From a virus, in IMG/VR virus record IMGVR_UViG_3300048026_001019, positions 1-52,640 of that record: a stretch of DNA of 52,640 nt, one strand, 5' to 3'. Positions 14,287-23,522 of this stretch are shown here, piece after piece (the first letter of the stretch is position 1; each line of letters begins with the position of its first letter). The translations under genes were made by a program, and so were the position numbers. Below the pieces are notes generated by a model, which saw only the letters and a program-made list of their open reading frames with translations, had not been told where the DNA came from and made no database searches.

Positions 14287-15386
14287 AGTGAGAAACCTTT
14301 TAACGCATCTTCGTCAACGTCTTGCTTGATCCCGCCGATAACATAAGACTCAACTTCTGTTTCTTGCGGTGCAACTTGTAGCCCAGAGCTACTTAACCAA
14401 TGCTGTGTCCACGGTAATGGATTTTGTGTAGTTGATTGTTCAAATATTAATGGCAAGCCTAGTGCTTTAAGTCTGCGGTTAGCAATATATTCTACATACT
14501 TGTGTAGTAATGTTTCATTCAAACCAATCATAGATCCATCTTTGAATAGATACTCTGCCCAGTCCTTTTCTTCTGCAACACATTCACGCCACATGTCTAG
14601 TACTTCTTCTTGGCACTCTTTAGCAATGTCTACCATTTCAGGATCGTCTTTACCTTGCGACCATAGTTTTAATACGTGTGTGCTAAGTGCTAAATGTTGG
14701 CTTTCATCTCTAGCAATAAGACTAATAATCTTAGCACTACCTTCCATTAGTTTCAGCTCACCAAATGCAAACGTACATGCGAAACTAACATAAAACCGTA
14801 GTCCTTCTAGTATGTTTACATTATGCATTGCAAGATACAGTTTCTTCTTTACATCTCGCATTGATCCTTTTTTATGATGTGTGTAAGCATCTGCTGCTTC
14901 TGTAAATGCGTCATAGTTTTTAGTAACGCTAGTTGCTCTTGCAATGATTTTCTTATCATCAAGTATAGTATCAAATACTTCTGCAGGGTCAGGATACACG
15001 TTCTTCATAATATGTGTGTAGCTACGTGAATGAATTGTTTCAAAGAAATCCCAAGTAACAATACATCCTTCTAGTTCAGGAAGTGAAACATGCGGTAAGA
15101 ATGCCAAGCATGGACCACGACCTTGGACACTGTCTAACAAAGTTTGATATTTTAAATTACTTGTAAAAATATGCTTTTGTTCAGGACGGAAGTTTTGAAA
15201 ATCAGCACGATCCTTCTGTAGACTTACTTCTTCAGGACGCCAAAAGTACCCTAGCATTGTTTGATTTAATTTATCGAACACAGGGTGTCTAAAAACGTCA
15301 TAACGCTGTGTGTTTTGATCTGCACCAAAGAACATATGCTCTTTAGTAAAATCTACTTTTTCTTGATTGAATACTGATTTTGCCAT
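14283..15386 (-). CDS. nrdB: Ribonucleotide reductase class Ia, beta subunit
   Basis: 367 residues. Diiron/tyrosyl-radical motif F-F-E-T-I-H-S-R-S-Y-T-H-I (Glu, His and radical Tyr), the upstream W-D-F ligand region, and A-R-D-E-S-Q-H-L with the last Glu and His ligands. The C-terminal tail that binds NrdA is present. It makes the radical for dNTP synthesis. A promoter-like sequence lies between it and nrdA, so it may be boosted independently. Confidence 0.96.
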   Translation of the reverse strand: MAKSVFNQEKVDFTKEHMFFGADQNTQRYDVFRHPVFDKLNQTMLGYFWRPEEVSLQKDRADFQNFRPEQKHIFTSNLKYQTLLDSVQGRGPCLAFLPHVSLPELEGCIVTWDFFETIHSRSYTHIMKNVYPDPAEVFDTILDDKKIIARATSVTKNYDAFTEAADAYTHHKKGSMRDVKKKLYLAMHNVNILEGLRFYVSFACTFAFGELKLMEGSAKIISLIARDESQHLALSTHVLKLWSQGKDDPEMVDIAKECQEEVLDMWRECVAEEKDWAEYLFKDGSMIGLNETLLHKYVEYIANRRLKALGLPLIFEQSTTQNPLPWTQHWLSSSGLQVAPQETEVESYVIGGIKQDVDEDALKGFSL

Positions 15387-15422
15387 AGTGGCCCTACTTC
15401 CTCTTATTGTCTATGCTCTTTT

Positions 15423-15451
15423 AGTTTATACTATATTTAACAAATTGTCAA
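15423..15451 (-). promoter_or_regulatory. Promoter between nrdA and nrdB
   Basis: Minus strand TTGACA (15446-15451), 17-nt spacer, TAAACT (15423-15428); TATAAA at 15-nt spacing is an alternative -10. Confidence 0.5.
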
Positions 15452-15454
15452 GTA

Positions 15455-17773
15455 TTAAATTGCACAAGCTTCACATTCTTCCTCATTTTCTTCTGGAGTT
15501 ACATAAGGATTTTGTGTAGTTAGTGGTGCTTCAATAGTTGGCTCGTCGTCAATTTCACTAGGATCTGTTTTATAATCATATGTGTTTTGATAATAGCTTG
15601 TTTTCCAACCCATTTTATACGTAGTTAATAAGTCTTTCATCATTACACTCATCGGAACTTCGTTGTTAGGAAACTGTGTTGGATTGTATGACCAGTTACC
15701 ACTTATAGCTTGGTCAAAGAATTTTTGCATTACTGCTACAATATTAATGTAGCCTTCATTGCTAGGCATTTCCCATAATAGTGTGTATTGATTCTTTAGC
15801 TTTTGATACTGCGGAACAATCTGCTTAAGAGGCCCTTTCTTGGACTTCTTAACGGACAGGTATCCGCGTGGTGGTTCGATTCCGTTAGTCGCGTTCGACA
15901 CAACGGAACTGCTTTCTGATGGCATCTGAGCGGACAACGTGCTATGTCGAAGCCCGTGTTCTCCAATGCTCTTACGTAAACTATTCCAATCATACTTTAA
16001 TTTTTTACCAACAATATTATCTAATTCTTCTTTGTATGTGTCAATTGGTAATATGCCTTCACTGTATTTAGTGCGGTCATAGTACTCACATGCACCACGT
16101 TCTTGTGCAAGTTTGTTTGAAGCTTTAAGCAGATAGAATTGGAAAGCTTCTGATAGATCATGCACTAACTGCCATGCTTCTTTATCTTCATACTTAACAT
16201 GATTGTGTGCTAGGTAATGTGCTAGACCAATATAACCTACGCCTAGTGATCGCCTGGCCTTAGTAGACTTTTCAGCTGCCGCAATAGGATAACGCTGATA
16301 GTCAATGATTTCTTCTAACGCTCTCACAGCTAGTTCACATAGTTCTTCTAGTTCATTTAATTCTCTTAGAGTACCTACGTTAATAGCACTTAATATGCAA
16401 AGAGCAATTTCGCCTTCAGGATCATCAATATGTTCTAGTGGCTTGGTTGGTAGTGTAATCTCTTGGCATAAGTTGCTCATATAAACTTTGTCTTTAAATG
16501 AACTGTGTGTATTACAGTGATCAACATTCATAATATAGATACGTCCTGTTTCTGCACGTTCTTTTATTAGTGCTGAAAACAAGTCCATTGCTGATATCTT
16601 TTTCTTTTTAACACTAGTAGCACGTTCATACTTTTCGTACATCTCTTTAAACTCGTCTGCATCACCAAAATATGCTTCGTACAGTCCTGGTACGTCATGT
16701 GGTGAGAAAAGAGTTATGTCTCCGCCGGACAACAACCTTTCATACATTGTTTTGTTTAGTTGAATTGAATAATCTAGTTTGCGTACACGGTTGTCTTCTG
16801 TACCTTTGTTGTTCTTAAGTACAAGGATGTCTTCAATTTCTTGATGCCAAAAAGGAAAGTGTGTAGTAGCTGAACCGCCACGTACACCATTTTGTGTACA
16901 ACATCTTACAGTTGATTCGAACTTTTTTAGGAACGGAATGATGCCAGTGTGTGCTACTTCTCCTCCCCTAATTTTAGAGTTGACTCCACGGATCCGTCCA
17001 GCGTTAATTCCAATACCTGCACGTTGGGCTGTGTATCTACCAATGGCCATATCACTAGCAAAGATGCTGTCAAGAGTATCATTGCTGTCAACGAGAACAC
17101 AACTCGCAAACTGTCTAACTGGGGTTCTAACTCCTGCCATGACTGGCGTCGGAATGTTGATCTTGAAAAGCGATGTCGCATTATAGTATCTCCTTACATA
17201 CTGTAAACGTGTTTCTTTTGGGTACTGTGAAAACAATGTTGCCGCAATCATCATATACATAAATTGCGGAGTTTCAAACAATTGATTGTTGCTTCTATCT
17301 TGACAAAGATACTTGTCAACTACTTGACGCATACCTGCATAGGTAAAGTGTTCATCACGAGGGTGACAAATGTAACTGTCAAGTTTGGCAATTTCTTCTT
17401 CTGTATAATAATTTAAAAACTCAGGATCATAAACACCACGCTCAATGTTTAGGTTAATCATTTCTTTTAATGGAATAGGTTTGAACTCACCAAACACTTG
17501 CTTGTTAACTGTATAACTCAACAGTCTTGCTGCCGCTGTTTGGTAATTAGGATTTTCTAATGAAATAAGATCGTTGGCGCTACGTATTAAAATCTCTTGA
17601 ATTTCTTCTGTAGTCATACCATCATAAAACTGTAAGTTGGCATTCATTTCAATTTGACTAGAGCTAACACCAGCAAGGTCTTTACATGCTTCCTCTACTA
17701 CGAAATGTATTTTATCAATGTTTAGATTTTCTTTTGTACCGTCACGTTTGACGATCATTATGCCATTACTCAT
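15455..17773 (-). CDS. nrdA: Ribonucleotide reductase class Ia, alpha subunit
   Basis: 772 residues. An N-terminal ATP cone (I-V-K-R-D-G-T-K-E-N-L-N, about 5-90), then the catalytic barrel with Q-F-A-S-C-V-L (redox Cys), N-V-D-H-C-N-T-H-S (thiyl Cys and Asn) and N-L-C-Q-E-I-T-L-P-T-K-P-L (second redox Cys). The C terminus E-E-C-E-A-C-A-I carries the shuttle cysteine pair reduced by glutaredoxin. ATG 17773 has AGGAG; a 7-residue longer form is possible. Gene order is nrdA, nrdB, grx. Confidence 0.97.
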   Translation of the reverse strand: MSNGIMIVKRDGTKENLNIDKIHFVVEEACKDLAGVSSSQIEMNANLQFYDGMTTEEIQEILIRSANDLISLENPNYQTAAARLLSYTVNKQVFGEFKPIPLKEMINLNIERGVYDPEFLNYYTEEEIAKLDSYICHPRDEHFTYAGMRQVVDKYLCQDRSNNQLFETPQFMYMMIAATLFSQYPKETRLQYVRRYYNATSLFKINIPTPVMAGVRTPVRQFASCVLVDSNDTLDSIFASDMAIGRYTAQRAGIGINAGRIRGVNSKIRGGEVAHTGIIPFLKKFESTVRCCTQNGVRGGSATTHFPFWHQEIEDILVLKNNKGTEDNRVRKLDYSIQLNKTMYERLLSGGDITLFSPHDVPGLYEAYFGDADEFKEMYEKYERATSVKKKKISAMDLFSALIKERAETGRIYIMNVDHCNTHSSFKDKVYMSNLCQEITLPTKPLEHIDDPEGEIALCILSAINVGTLRELNELEELCELAVRALEEIIDYQRYPIAAAEKSTKARRSLGVGYIGLAHYLAHNHVKYEDKEAWQLVHDLSEAFQFYLLKASNKLAQERGACEYYDRTKYSEGILPIDTYKEELDNIVGKKLKYDWNSLRKSIGEHGLRHSTLSAQMPSESSSVVSNATNGIEPPRGYLSVKKSKKGPLKQIVPQYQKLKNQYTLLWEMPSNEGYINIVAVMQKFFDQAISGNWSYNPTQFPNNEVPMSVMMKDLLTTYKMGWKTSYYQNTYDYKTDPSEIDDEPTIEAPLTTQNPYVTPEENEEECEACAI

Positions 17774-17797
17774 GTTCTCTCCTGTTGTTTTCAATAT

Positions 17798-18223
17798 TTA
17801 GTTTAGGGCCGGCATGGGATACTCATGATGCGAAATAATACTGTTTGGAAGTTGATTAATTTGAACATGTGTACCTTCTGTGTAGCCTATGACACGATCC
17901 CCGACATATAGTAGATAATACGTTGATGACTTTTCCTGGTCGTGTGTAATATGTATCTCAAAACTTTCCCCTGATAAAATGTCAGTTAACTGCAAGGTGT
18001 AACAAATTGCAAGAATCTTAACGAAGGGACAATAAATATTTTCCTTAATTAATTCCCAAGGATCAGGCCACGAGCTTGGCGTGTAAGGATCTGTCTGTAT
18101 ATTAACTAACGGAGCATGACTAAAAAAATCTATAGTATCTTGGATTGGGTCGTGTGAAGTTTCTAGTGTGGATCTAAATTCTGCCCATGATGCTAATCTG
18201 TCTTCGTATTGCTTGTCGTACAT
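17798..18223 (-). CDS. Conserved T4-like phage protein of unknown function
   Basis: 141 residues. Y-E-D-R-L-A-S-W-A-E-F-R near the N terminus and W-P-D-P-W-E-L-I-K-E-N-I-Y-C in the middle look like a conserved cyanophage protein (from memory). Soluble, mixed alpha/beta. It lies 9 nt downstream of the tail-fibre gene and may be a chaperone or small virion part. Confidence 0.7.
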   Translation of the reverse strand: MYDKQYEDRLASWAEFRSTLETSHDPIQDTIDFFSHAPLVNIQTDPYTPSSWPDPWELIKENIYCPFVKILAICYTLQLTDILSGESFEIHITHDQEKSSTYYLLYVGDRVIGYTEGTHVQINQLPNSIISHHEYPMPALN

Positions 18224-18232
18224 TTCCTACCG

Positions 18233-19849
18233 TTATGATTTAGTCTTTACTGTGTATGTTAATTCTGCATTATCACTACTAGTAGAGTTTAACACCATAA
18301 TGGCTATTGTGTCAACCGAAGAGTTGGAATTTTCATCAAAAGTTTGAGCCTTAAATTTTAAATTTTCTGCTAAACTTGCATCACCTACGTAATCATAAGA
18401 GTCTACAAGATCAACAATGTTATTTGTTGGATTTACTATTACTTCCATTTTGCCAGTACGTTGAGCATTTACTGCACTACTTTTATAAATGTAATCAATT
18501 TCAAAAGCTCTAGTTGTATCTGCTGGAAGCCTAAATAGTTTTGAATATTCTGAAAATTGTGTTAGTGCTAGTCTATAAGTTGTTCCTAATGATGCAATTG
18601 CACTGCCTTCTATTTCAGGAACATATTTAATCCCTACTTGATAAGCAGGATCATAACCTAGATCTTCTGTTCTTTTGAACCAATCATCAACTGATTCATT
18701 TTTATATGCTAAAAATTTTATAACTGAATGTGTCGCACTGGACGAATCGGCCATGTTGTTACCTACGTCATAAAATTTATTAAGCTGACTTACATTATTA
18801 CTACCTGTTGTGATAGCGATAGCATGCTGAGATATTTGATCAAAGTGGGTATTTGTAATAATATTATTAACAGGACCTGTTAATTGTCCACTAGTACCTA
18901 ATATTGTTCCGCCACCAAAGTCAATACCTAACATGCAAGTATTCAGTCTACAGTTGTTCCATACATTCTTTGAGATATCAAAGTCTGATTTGATTCCGGT
19001 TGTAAATCCTTGCATATGCACATTGTTAAAATAATTGTTTGTACAATTTACTGCTGTGCTTAGACTAACTAGCCATATGCCATTAGTACTTCCTACTGAA
19101 GAATTATTTTCCCAAGGACCTTTAAGTTTAATATTTTCAAAATGACTGTCCTTACAGGAAGTAAGTTTTAATGCTTGTGAACTAACAACTTGAATTGTGC
19201 AATCGCTTATCAAAATATTTCTTGGTTGGTTAAGCGTAGTACTAGTCGCGTCTCCTGCATAACTTCCAGGTGTACTAATATCATTAACTGTATCAAATGC
19301 TGGTTGTGTTGTGCTTGTACAGTTAAAAATAGTTTTATCTATACCTGCTCCTTTTATAGTACAGTAAGGAGGTAGTTTAATTGTTGACGATATTGTGTAA
19401 TCACCAGCTTCGAAATATAATACAACTCTGCTAGGAGCAGTAAGTTTACTAGCTGCATTCAAATAGAGTTGGTCGACTGCTCGTTGAATTGCTGCTGTTT
19501 GGTCTGTACCATCACCGTTAGCACCAAAACTCTTAATGCTTACTCTGTCATCTAATATTGCTTGTAATGTTCTTTGTACAGGAGTGTTAACTGATGCTCC
19601 TGTTTGGTAGTTACTGCTTACACTTTTGTACGAATAAGTTTTAGCATATGCAAATAAATCATCATGCTCACTTAATATTCTTGTGTTACCCACAAATGGA
19701 GAGCCTTCTGCTACAGCGCCATTACCTATCCATAATTCTTGTGCATCAGTCGCCCAACCTAGTTCTCCACTTGCCAATTGAGGTAGTCCAGAACCTTGGT
19801 TTTTGCGTCCTCTACGAATTTGTATTCTTGAAATTGATACTACAGCCAC
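18233..19849 (-). CDS. Tail fibre/tailspike with pectate-lyase beta-helix
   Basis: 538 residues. The N terminus (R-I-Q-I-R-R-G, L-P-Q-L-A-S-G-E-L-G-W-A-T-D-A-Q-E-L) is the repeat typical of phage receptor-binding fibre attachment domains. Then F-G-A-N-G-D-G-T-D-Q-T-A-A-I-Q-R-A-V opens a pectate-lyase_3-type right-handed beta-helix (about 105-370), followed by a C-terminal beta domain. Receptor binding or glycan hydrolysis at the host surface. Confidence 0.82.
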   Translation of the reverse strand: MAVVSISRIQIRRGRKNQGSGLPQLASGELGWATDAQELWIGNGAVAEGSPFVGNTRILSEHDDLFAYAKTYSYKSVSSNYQTGASVNTPVQRTLQAILDDRVSIKSFGANGDGTDQTAAIQRAVDQLYLNAASKLTAPSRVVLYFEAGDYTISSTIKLPPYCTIKGAGIDKTIFNCTSTTQPAFDTVNDISTPGSYAGDATSTTLNQPRNILISDCTIQVVSSQALKLTSCKDSHFENIKLKGPWENNSSVGSTNGIWLVSLSTAVNCTNNYFNNVHMQGFTTGIKSDFDISKNVWNNCRLNTCMLGIDFGGGTILGTSGQLTGPVNNIITNTHFDQISQHAIAITTGSNNVSQLNKFYDVGNNMADSSSATHSVIKFLAYKNESVDDWFKRTEDLGYDPAYQVGIKYVPEIEGSAIASLGTTYRLALTQFSEYSKLFRLPADTTRAFEIDYIYKSSAVNAQRTGKMEVIVNPTNNIVDLVDSYDYVGDASLAENLKFKAQTFDENSNSSVDTIAIMVLNSTSSDNAELTYTVKTKS

Positions 19850-19887
19850 GTGTGTCTCCTACATTATAATTATATGTATTTATTCAA

Positions 19888-21486
19888 TTAAGGAAGTTGT
19901 CTTTGTTGTCTCAAACGATCAAAACCTTTTAATCGTTCTAATTCGTTCTGTTGCTGTTGTTCACCGTCTTCAAAGTCATAGATATAATCTTCTATAAGTT
20001 CTAGAGGCTCGCCTATGCCTTCTATATAAAAATCCTGCTCTGCTAGCCTAGATCTTGGGGCATCAGCACATATACTATCCTCACAATTAATTAAGCTAAC
20101 GTCATACCTTATACGATTTAAATGATATGCGGCATCTGCATAGTCACGATATCCTGCTGGATCGTCCCAAGGCGCCCACGATTTAGGATTATTTCCCCGT
20201 ATAAGATCACCGTACATCTCACCACAAGTAAGTCTAGAATTATGATGGCCTCTTTCACCTGAATCATATGACATAATGTCTGGAAAAGTTCTACCGCACA
20301 GTGATTCCCATCCATGACCAAACGCACTCCAAATGTATCCGCTTTGAGCATAAGCTCTATTCTCAGGACCATGTGCTAATCCTACTGAGTGTCCTATTTC
20401 ATGTAGATCAGTATAAGCACCGCAAACAGATCTACTTACAGGAGTTCTGTTAGAGTTTTCTTGAAAATATGTGTTAACATATGCACACCCGCATGTGTTA
20501 GGACACGTAGATCCTGTTCCTAATCCAACGTCTGCGTTAGTATTATTTTGGATAACAGATTTTAAACCTGCGTTACCGTGATAATGCATACGACCTATGT
20601 TACCTTCCTTGAGTACATAACGAATGTGTATACCTGATCTCTCATAAGCGTTGTTATAGATATCTACAGTTTTTTGAACTTTGTTCCATTCCTTAGATCC
20701 TTTTTCGAACAGTTCCGTGATATGAGAATTATGATAATTCTCATCTAAAGATTCTTCGCGATCGTAAATAAAGTATGCAAGTTCCCATTCCACAATTTGA
20801 TCGTCATCATCTCCGTAGTAGATATATCCTTGTGTGGGTCCACTGTAGGCATAGCCTTGACAATCTGGTGCATAGCCAGTGCTGGCTTTACCACATCTAG
20901 GTTCTTCAACAATTGTAAATTGTATCTCTTGACGTCCGAGTGTAACAATACCTTCTCCTGTTTCACCTGTACCATAAACAAGTATATCGTTACCTCGACG
21001 TTCTATGTGTCCTAGTGTCGTTGAAGCATGAACTATCCCCCAAGTCTCTTCTCGTCCTAAGAAGTCTGTGTAGATAACATTTATAACAGCTGGTTTAAAT
21101 CTATCACCTTCTGCTTTTTCGAGCTCTAGTACAAGAGTGGGTGGTTCCCAACCACACTCAACTGACTGATTATCCTTTTCAGAATAGGTTCCGCCTTCAC
21201 CATCAGCATACAGAAACCATTTTACACCAGGATAGCCTTGTGAACAACCTTCGCGTATTAATGTACCCACTGCTGTAACAGGAGGTGTATAACCACACTG
21301 TTCTGAGTTACCAGTTAAACTTTCTATGGCGCCGCCGTTACCGTCAGCAATTTTTTCTATTAGAATAGTGCCAGAACACGATGTACTAAGGACAGTGCCT
21401 TGTTCTGGATGTGTTGGTATTTCAGTACCGCACCAAGTTGATAAAATTCCGTAGAGGAAAAGGGTGTTACAGATATCAAAAAACAT
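19888..21486 (-). CDS. Zinc metalloprotease with metzincin motif, probable lipoprotein or virion protein
   Basis: 532 residues. An N-terminal hydrophobic segment ending T-W-C-G (possible lipobox) precedes Cys-containing repeats (about 35-130) with G-x-G-G and C-G-(Y/W)-x-P-P periodicity. The C-terminal catalytic domain has D-L-H-E-I-G-H-S-V-G-L-A-H, an exact H-E-x-x-H-x-x-G-x-x-H zinc site, followed by I-M-S-Y-D (met-turn). Many Cys suggest folding outside the cytoplasm. GGAG precedes the ATG. Substrate unknown. Confidence 0.8.
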   Translation of the reverse strand: MFFDICNTLFLYGILSTWCGTEIPTHPEQGTVLSTSCSGTILIEKIADGNGGAIESLTGNSEQCGYTPPVTAVGTLIREGCSQGYPGVKWFLYADGEGGTYSEKDNQSVECGWEPPTLVLELEKAEGDRFKPAVINVIYTDFLGREETWGIVHASTTLGHIERRGNDILVYGTGETGEGIVTLGRQEIQFTIVEEPRCGKASTGYAPDCQGYAYSGPTQGYIYYGDDDDQIVEWELAYFIYDREESLDENYHNSHITELFEKGSKEWNKVQKTVDIYNNAYERSGIHIRYVLKEGNIGRMHYHGNAGLKSVIQNNTNADVGLGTGSTCPNTCGCAYVNTYFQENSNRTPVSRSVCGAYTDLHEIGHSVGLAHGPENRAYAQSGYIWSAFGHGWESLCGRTFPDIMSYDSGERGHHNSRLTCGEMYGDLIRGNNPKSWAPWDDPAGYRDYADAAYHLNRIRYDVSLINCEDSICADAPRSRLAEQDFYIEGIGEPLELIEDYIYDFEDGEQQQQNELERLKGFDRLRQQRQLP

Positions 21487-21548
21487 AGCAGACTCCTTAC
21501 TTGCTTATGTCAGCACATGATACCACCGTAAATCTGCTGTATTTTCTA

Positions 21549-22103
21549 TTATTTACTTGAATTTAATCGTTGTATAAGTTGATTTATATCGCCGTTGTTT
21601 TTACTTAAAAAACTTGTAAATGTTGATCTTTGTTCTTGTGCCATCCAAATACCAGATACTCTTATATCGAAAACTTTATTCACATTAGATTTATTTTTTA
21701 TTACCCACCAATCTACTGATATAGGTTTAGGCCTATCTTCAAATTGTACTAAGGAATAAACTATAGTTCCTCTCTTTCCTTTATCCTCATTTTTTATAAT
21801 TTGTATTTCACCGGAAGGATATGACAAAAGTCTTTTTGCATAAACTACTGAAATAAATTTTTCTATAGACTGTAAGTATTGTTCAGAATTATTGCTATCT
21901 AAGCTTCTCCTGTATGGTCCTAAAACAAACAATGATATTCTTTTAATATCTAAATTGTTAACAAAAATTTCTTGCAATGGAGCTTCTTTATCAATTGATA
22001 CTGCATTTTGTCCAATATTTTTTACCCATAAAGAAGTTTCATTAGTAGTTGCATAAACTTGGGTGGAAAGTAAGCAAAGAATTATACTTAATAATCTAAT
22101 CAT
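21549..22103 (-). CDS. MlaC/Ttg2-like periplasmic phospholipid-binding protein
   Basis: 184 residues with a signal peptide (L-L-S-I-I-L-C-L-L-S-T-Q-V-Y-A). The mature part follows the MlaC fold: I-S-L-F-V-L-G-P-Y-R-R (usual F-V-L-G-x-Y-W-R), F-I-S-V-V-Y-A-K-R-L-L-S-Y, P-I-S-V-D-W-W-V-I, F-D-I-R-V-S-G-I-W-M-A-Q-E-Q-R-S-T-F and L-I-Q-R-L-N. MlaC ferries phospholipids between outer- and inner-membrane Mla complexes. No other mla gene is in the window. It overlaps the MGME1-like nuclease. Confidence 0.8.
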   Translation of the reverse strand: MIRLLSIILCLLSTQVYATTNETSLWVKNIGQNAVSIDKEAPLQEIFVNNLDIKRISLFVLGPYRRSLDSNNSEQYLQSIEKFISVVYAKRLLSYPSGEIQIIKNEDKGKRGTIVYSLVQFEDRPKPISVDWWVIKNKSNVNKVFDIRVSGIWMAQEQRSTFTSFLSKNNGDINQLIQRLNSSK

Positions 22104-22780
22104 CCATGCTTCTCGTAATACTGCTCACACCGTTTCCACCATTCTTGAGACCAGTCATCAAACTCATCCGGCCATAAGTCAAACTGCTGATACTCACCAG
22201 CACGACTACACATAAAAATATGTCCTTGACGTATATCAGTACCATGCACTTCATTATGACCTATTGCATATGCTGTAAGTTGTAAGAAATAATCTTCAAC
22301 CCATTCTAGTTTTTTAGGCTTGTTGGTTTGTTTAAAGTCCATTATGCAAGGATTACCTTTGTACTGACCTACTAAGTCAGTTGTACCAGCATAAATGCCA
22401 GGAACATATAGAGGGACTTCACTGCCCCATATTTCATCTACATCAACCATTGCATTATCACGCACTTTTGTTGCCATCATATGTGCTTGCTGTGCATATG
22501 GATTGCTACCTGCTGTCGGCCATTCGCCAAACTCTATGTAGTCCTCTAGATACTTGTGCATTCTAGTACCTACGCCAGACGCTTCAGTTACAATCTCTTG
22601 TGCTTTCTTTTCACCTACTCGCTTTTTCCATGCAATAAGGTGCGACATATCTTTGGTGCCGCTAAGGATAGTTGTTACACTTGCTACTGGAGGGTGACCT
22701 GGAGCTGCATACCTACGCTTTCCGTCTACTTCAACTCTTTGTAATCGTTCGTACTTGTACTTCTCAGTGATAAGGCTCAT
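22100..22780 (-). CDS. PD-(D/E)XK exonuclease, MGME1-like
   Basis: 226 residues. N-terminal Y-A-A-P-G-H-P-P-V-A-S-V-T-T-I-L, then G-T-R-M-H-K-Y-L-E-D-Y, and the nuclease core G-T-T-D-L-V-G with C-I-M-D-F-K-Q-T (D...D-x-K) and Q-L-T-A-Y. This is the mitochondrial genome maintenance exonuclease 1 type found in T4-like marine phages, acting on ssDNA or flaps during replication or recombination. Confidence 0.85.
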   Translation of the reverse strand: MSLITEKYKYERLQRVEVDGKRRYAAPGHPPVASVTTILSGTKDMSHLIAWKKRVGEKKAQEIVTEASGVGTRMHKYLEDYIEFGEWPTAGSNPYAQQAHMMATKVRDNAMVDVDEIWGSEVPLYVPGIYAGTTDLVGQYKGNPCIMDFKQTNKPKKLEWVEDYFLQLTAYAIGHNEVHGTDIRQGHIFMCSRAGEYQQFDLWPDEFDDWSQEWWKRCEQYYEKHG

Positions 22781-22791
22781 AAGTTCTCTTT

Positions 22792-23145
22792 TTAATCTTT
22801 GGCTATTACGTCATCGTCCCAGTAATCATCTGGGTTATAGTCATAGTTATGACGCATAAATGGATCAACACTTGAATTCGGATCGTCAACTCCTACAATA
22901 GTTTTAACTTCTGGAACCATAGATATCATAATACCTTCTATGCCTTGTTGGAGGGTCATTGCGGACATTGCACATCCAGAACATGCTCCGCTCATTTCAA
23001 GTGTTAATGTTCCTTCTTGAAAGTCTACAAAGTTTACTACACCGCCATGTCCAGCTACTGCTGGTGCAACGTAATTTTCTAGGGTTTGTTTTATATTAGT
23101 AACAATTCTGTCATATTGCTCTTTATTATCCATTACTTTTCCCAT
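22792..23145 (-). CDS. Nfu-type Fe-S carrier (NifU C-terminal domain)
   Basis: 117 residues with G-G-x-V-x-F-V-D, then G-A-C-S-G-C-A-M-S-A-M-T-L-Q-Q-G-I-E, the C-x-x-C cluster site of the Nfu domain, and a Pro/Asp-rich tail. It would receive clusters from IscU and pass them to targets. A second ATG at 23133 is a plausible start. Expressed from a perfect consensus promoter just upstream. Confidence 0.9.
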   Translation of the reverse strand: MGKVMDNKEQYDRIVTNIKQTLENYVAPAVAGHGGVVNFVDFQEGTLTLEMSGACSGCAMSAMTLQQGIEGIMISMVPEVKTIVGVDDPNSSVDPFMRHNYDYNPDDYWDDDVIAKD

Positions 23146-23156
23146 GTATAACTTAT

Positions 23157-23185
23157 ATTATAGCATCAAAGTATCAATTTGTCAA
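23157..23185 (-). promoter_or_regulatory. Consensus sigma-70 promoter of the nfu operon
   Basis: Minus strand TTGACA (23180-23185), 17-nt spacer, TATAAT (23157-23162). Confidence 0.82.
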
Positions 23186-23192
23186 GTATTAT

Positions 23193-23522
23193 TTAGAGAT
23201 CTTTACCAACGTCAGTTGCATTTTTCGCCATTTTGGAAACTTCATCTCCGGGACGTCCTGGATTTCCTGGCAAGTCTTCAACATCGTCAACTTCAGAAGT
23301 TTTAAGTTCTATTTTGTCTTTGTCAAAGTTTTTAACAATTTTTTGGATTTTGGGATCGCTGTCATATGCAGCTTTGAATACATCATATGAAAACTGATTA
23401 CGTCCTGTATTCTGCATAAACTTGTCAAGTTTCTTTATGCTAATTACAGTTCTATCAGATTGTTTTAAATGATCTAGGATTTGGAATATAGACGTACTGT
23501 CTACATTTTCTTCTATTTTAGC
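23193..23522 (-). CDS. Frame -1 extension of the preceding virion-type gene (programmed frameshift)
   Basis: This frame is open from the A-rich slippery site to the stop at 23193 (109 codons) with no ATG, GTG or TTG in its first 35 codons. Those 35 codons still read as ordinary protein (I-F-Q-I-L-D-H-L-K-Q-S-D-R-T-V-I-S-I-K-K). The first ATG (23417) lacks a ribosome-binding site. The simplest reading is translation by -1 frameshifting from the 24277-23513 gene, giving a product of about 361 residues. An independent gene from ATG 23417 (74 aa) is the alternative. Confidence 0.6.
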   Translation of the reverse strand, partial: AKIEENVDSTSIFQILDHLKQSDRTVISIKKLDKFMQNTGRNQFSYDVFKAAYDSDPKIQKIVKNFDKDKIELKTSEVDDVEDLPGNPGRPGDEVSKMAKNATDVGKDL

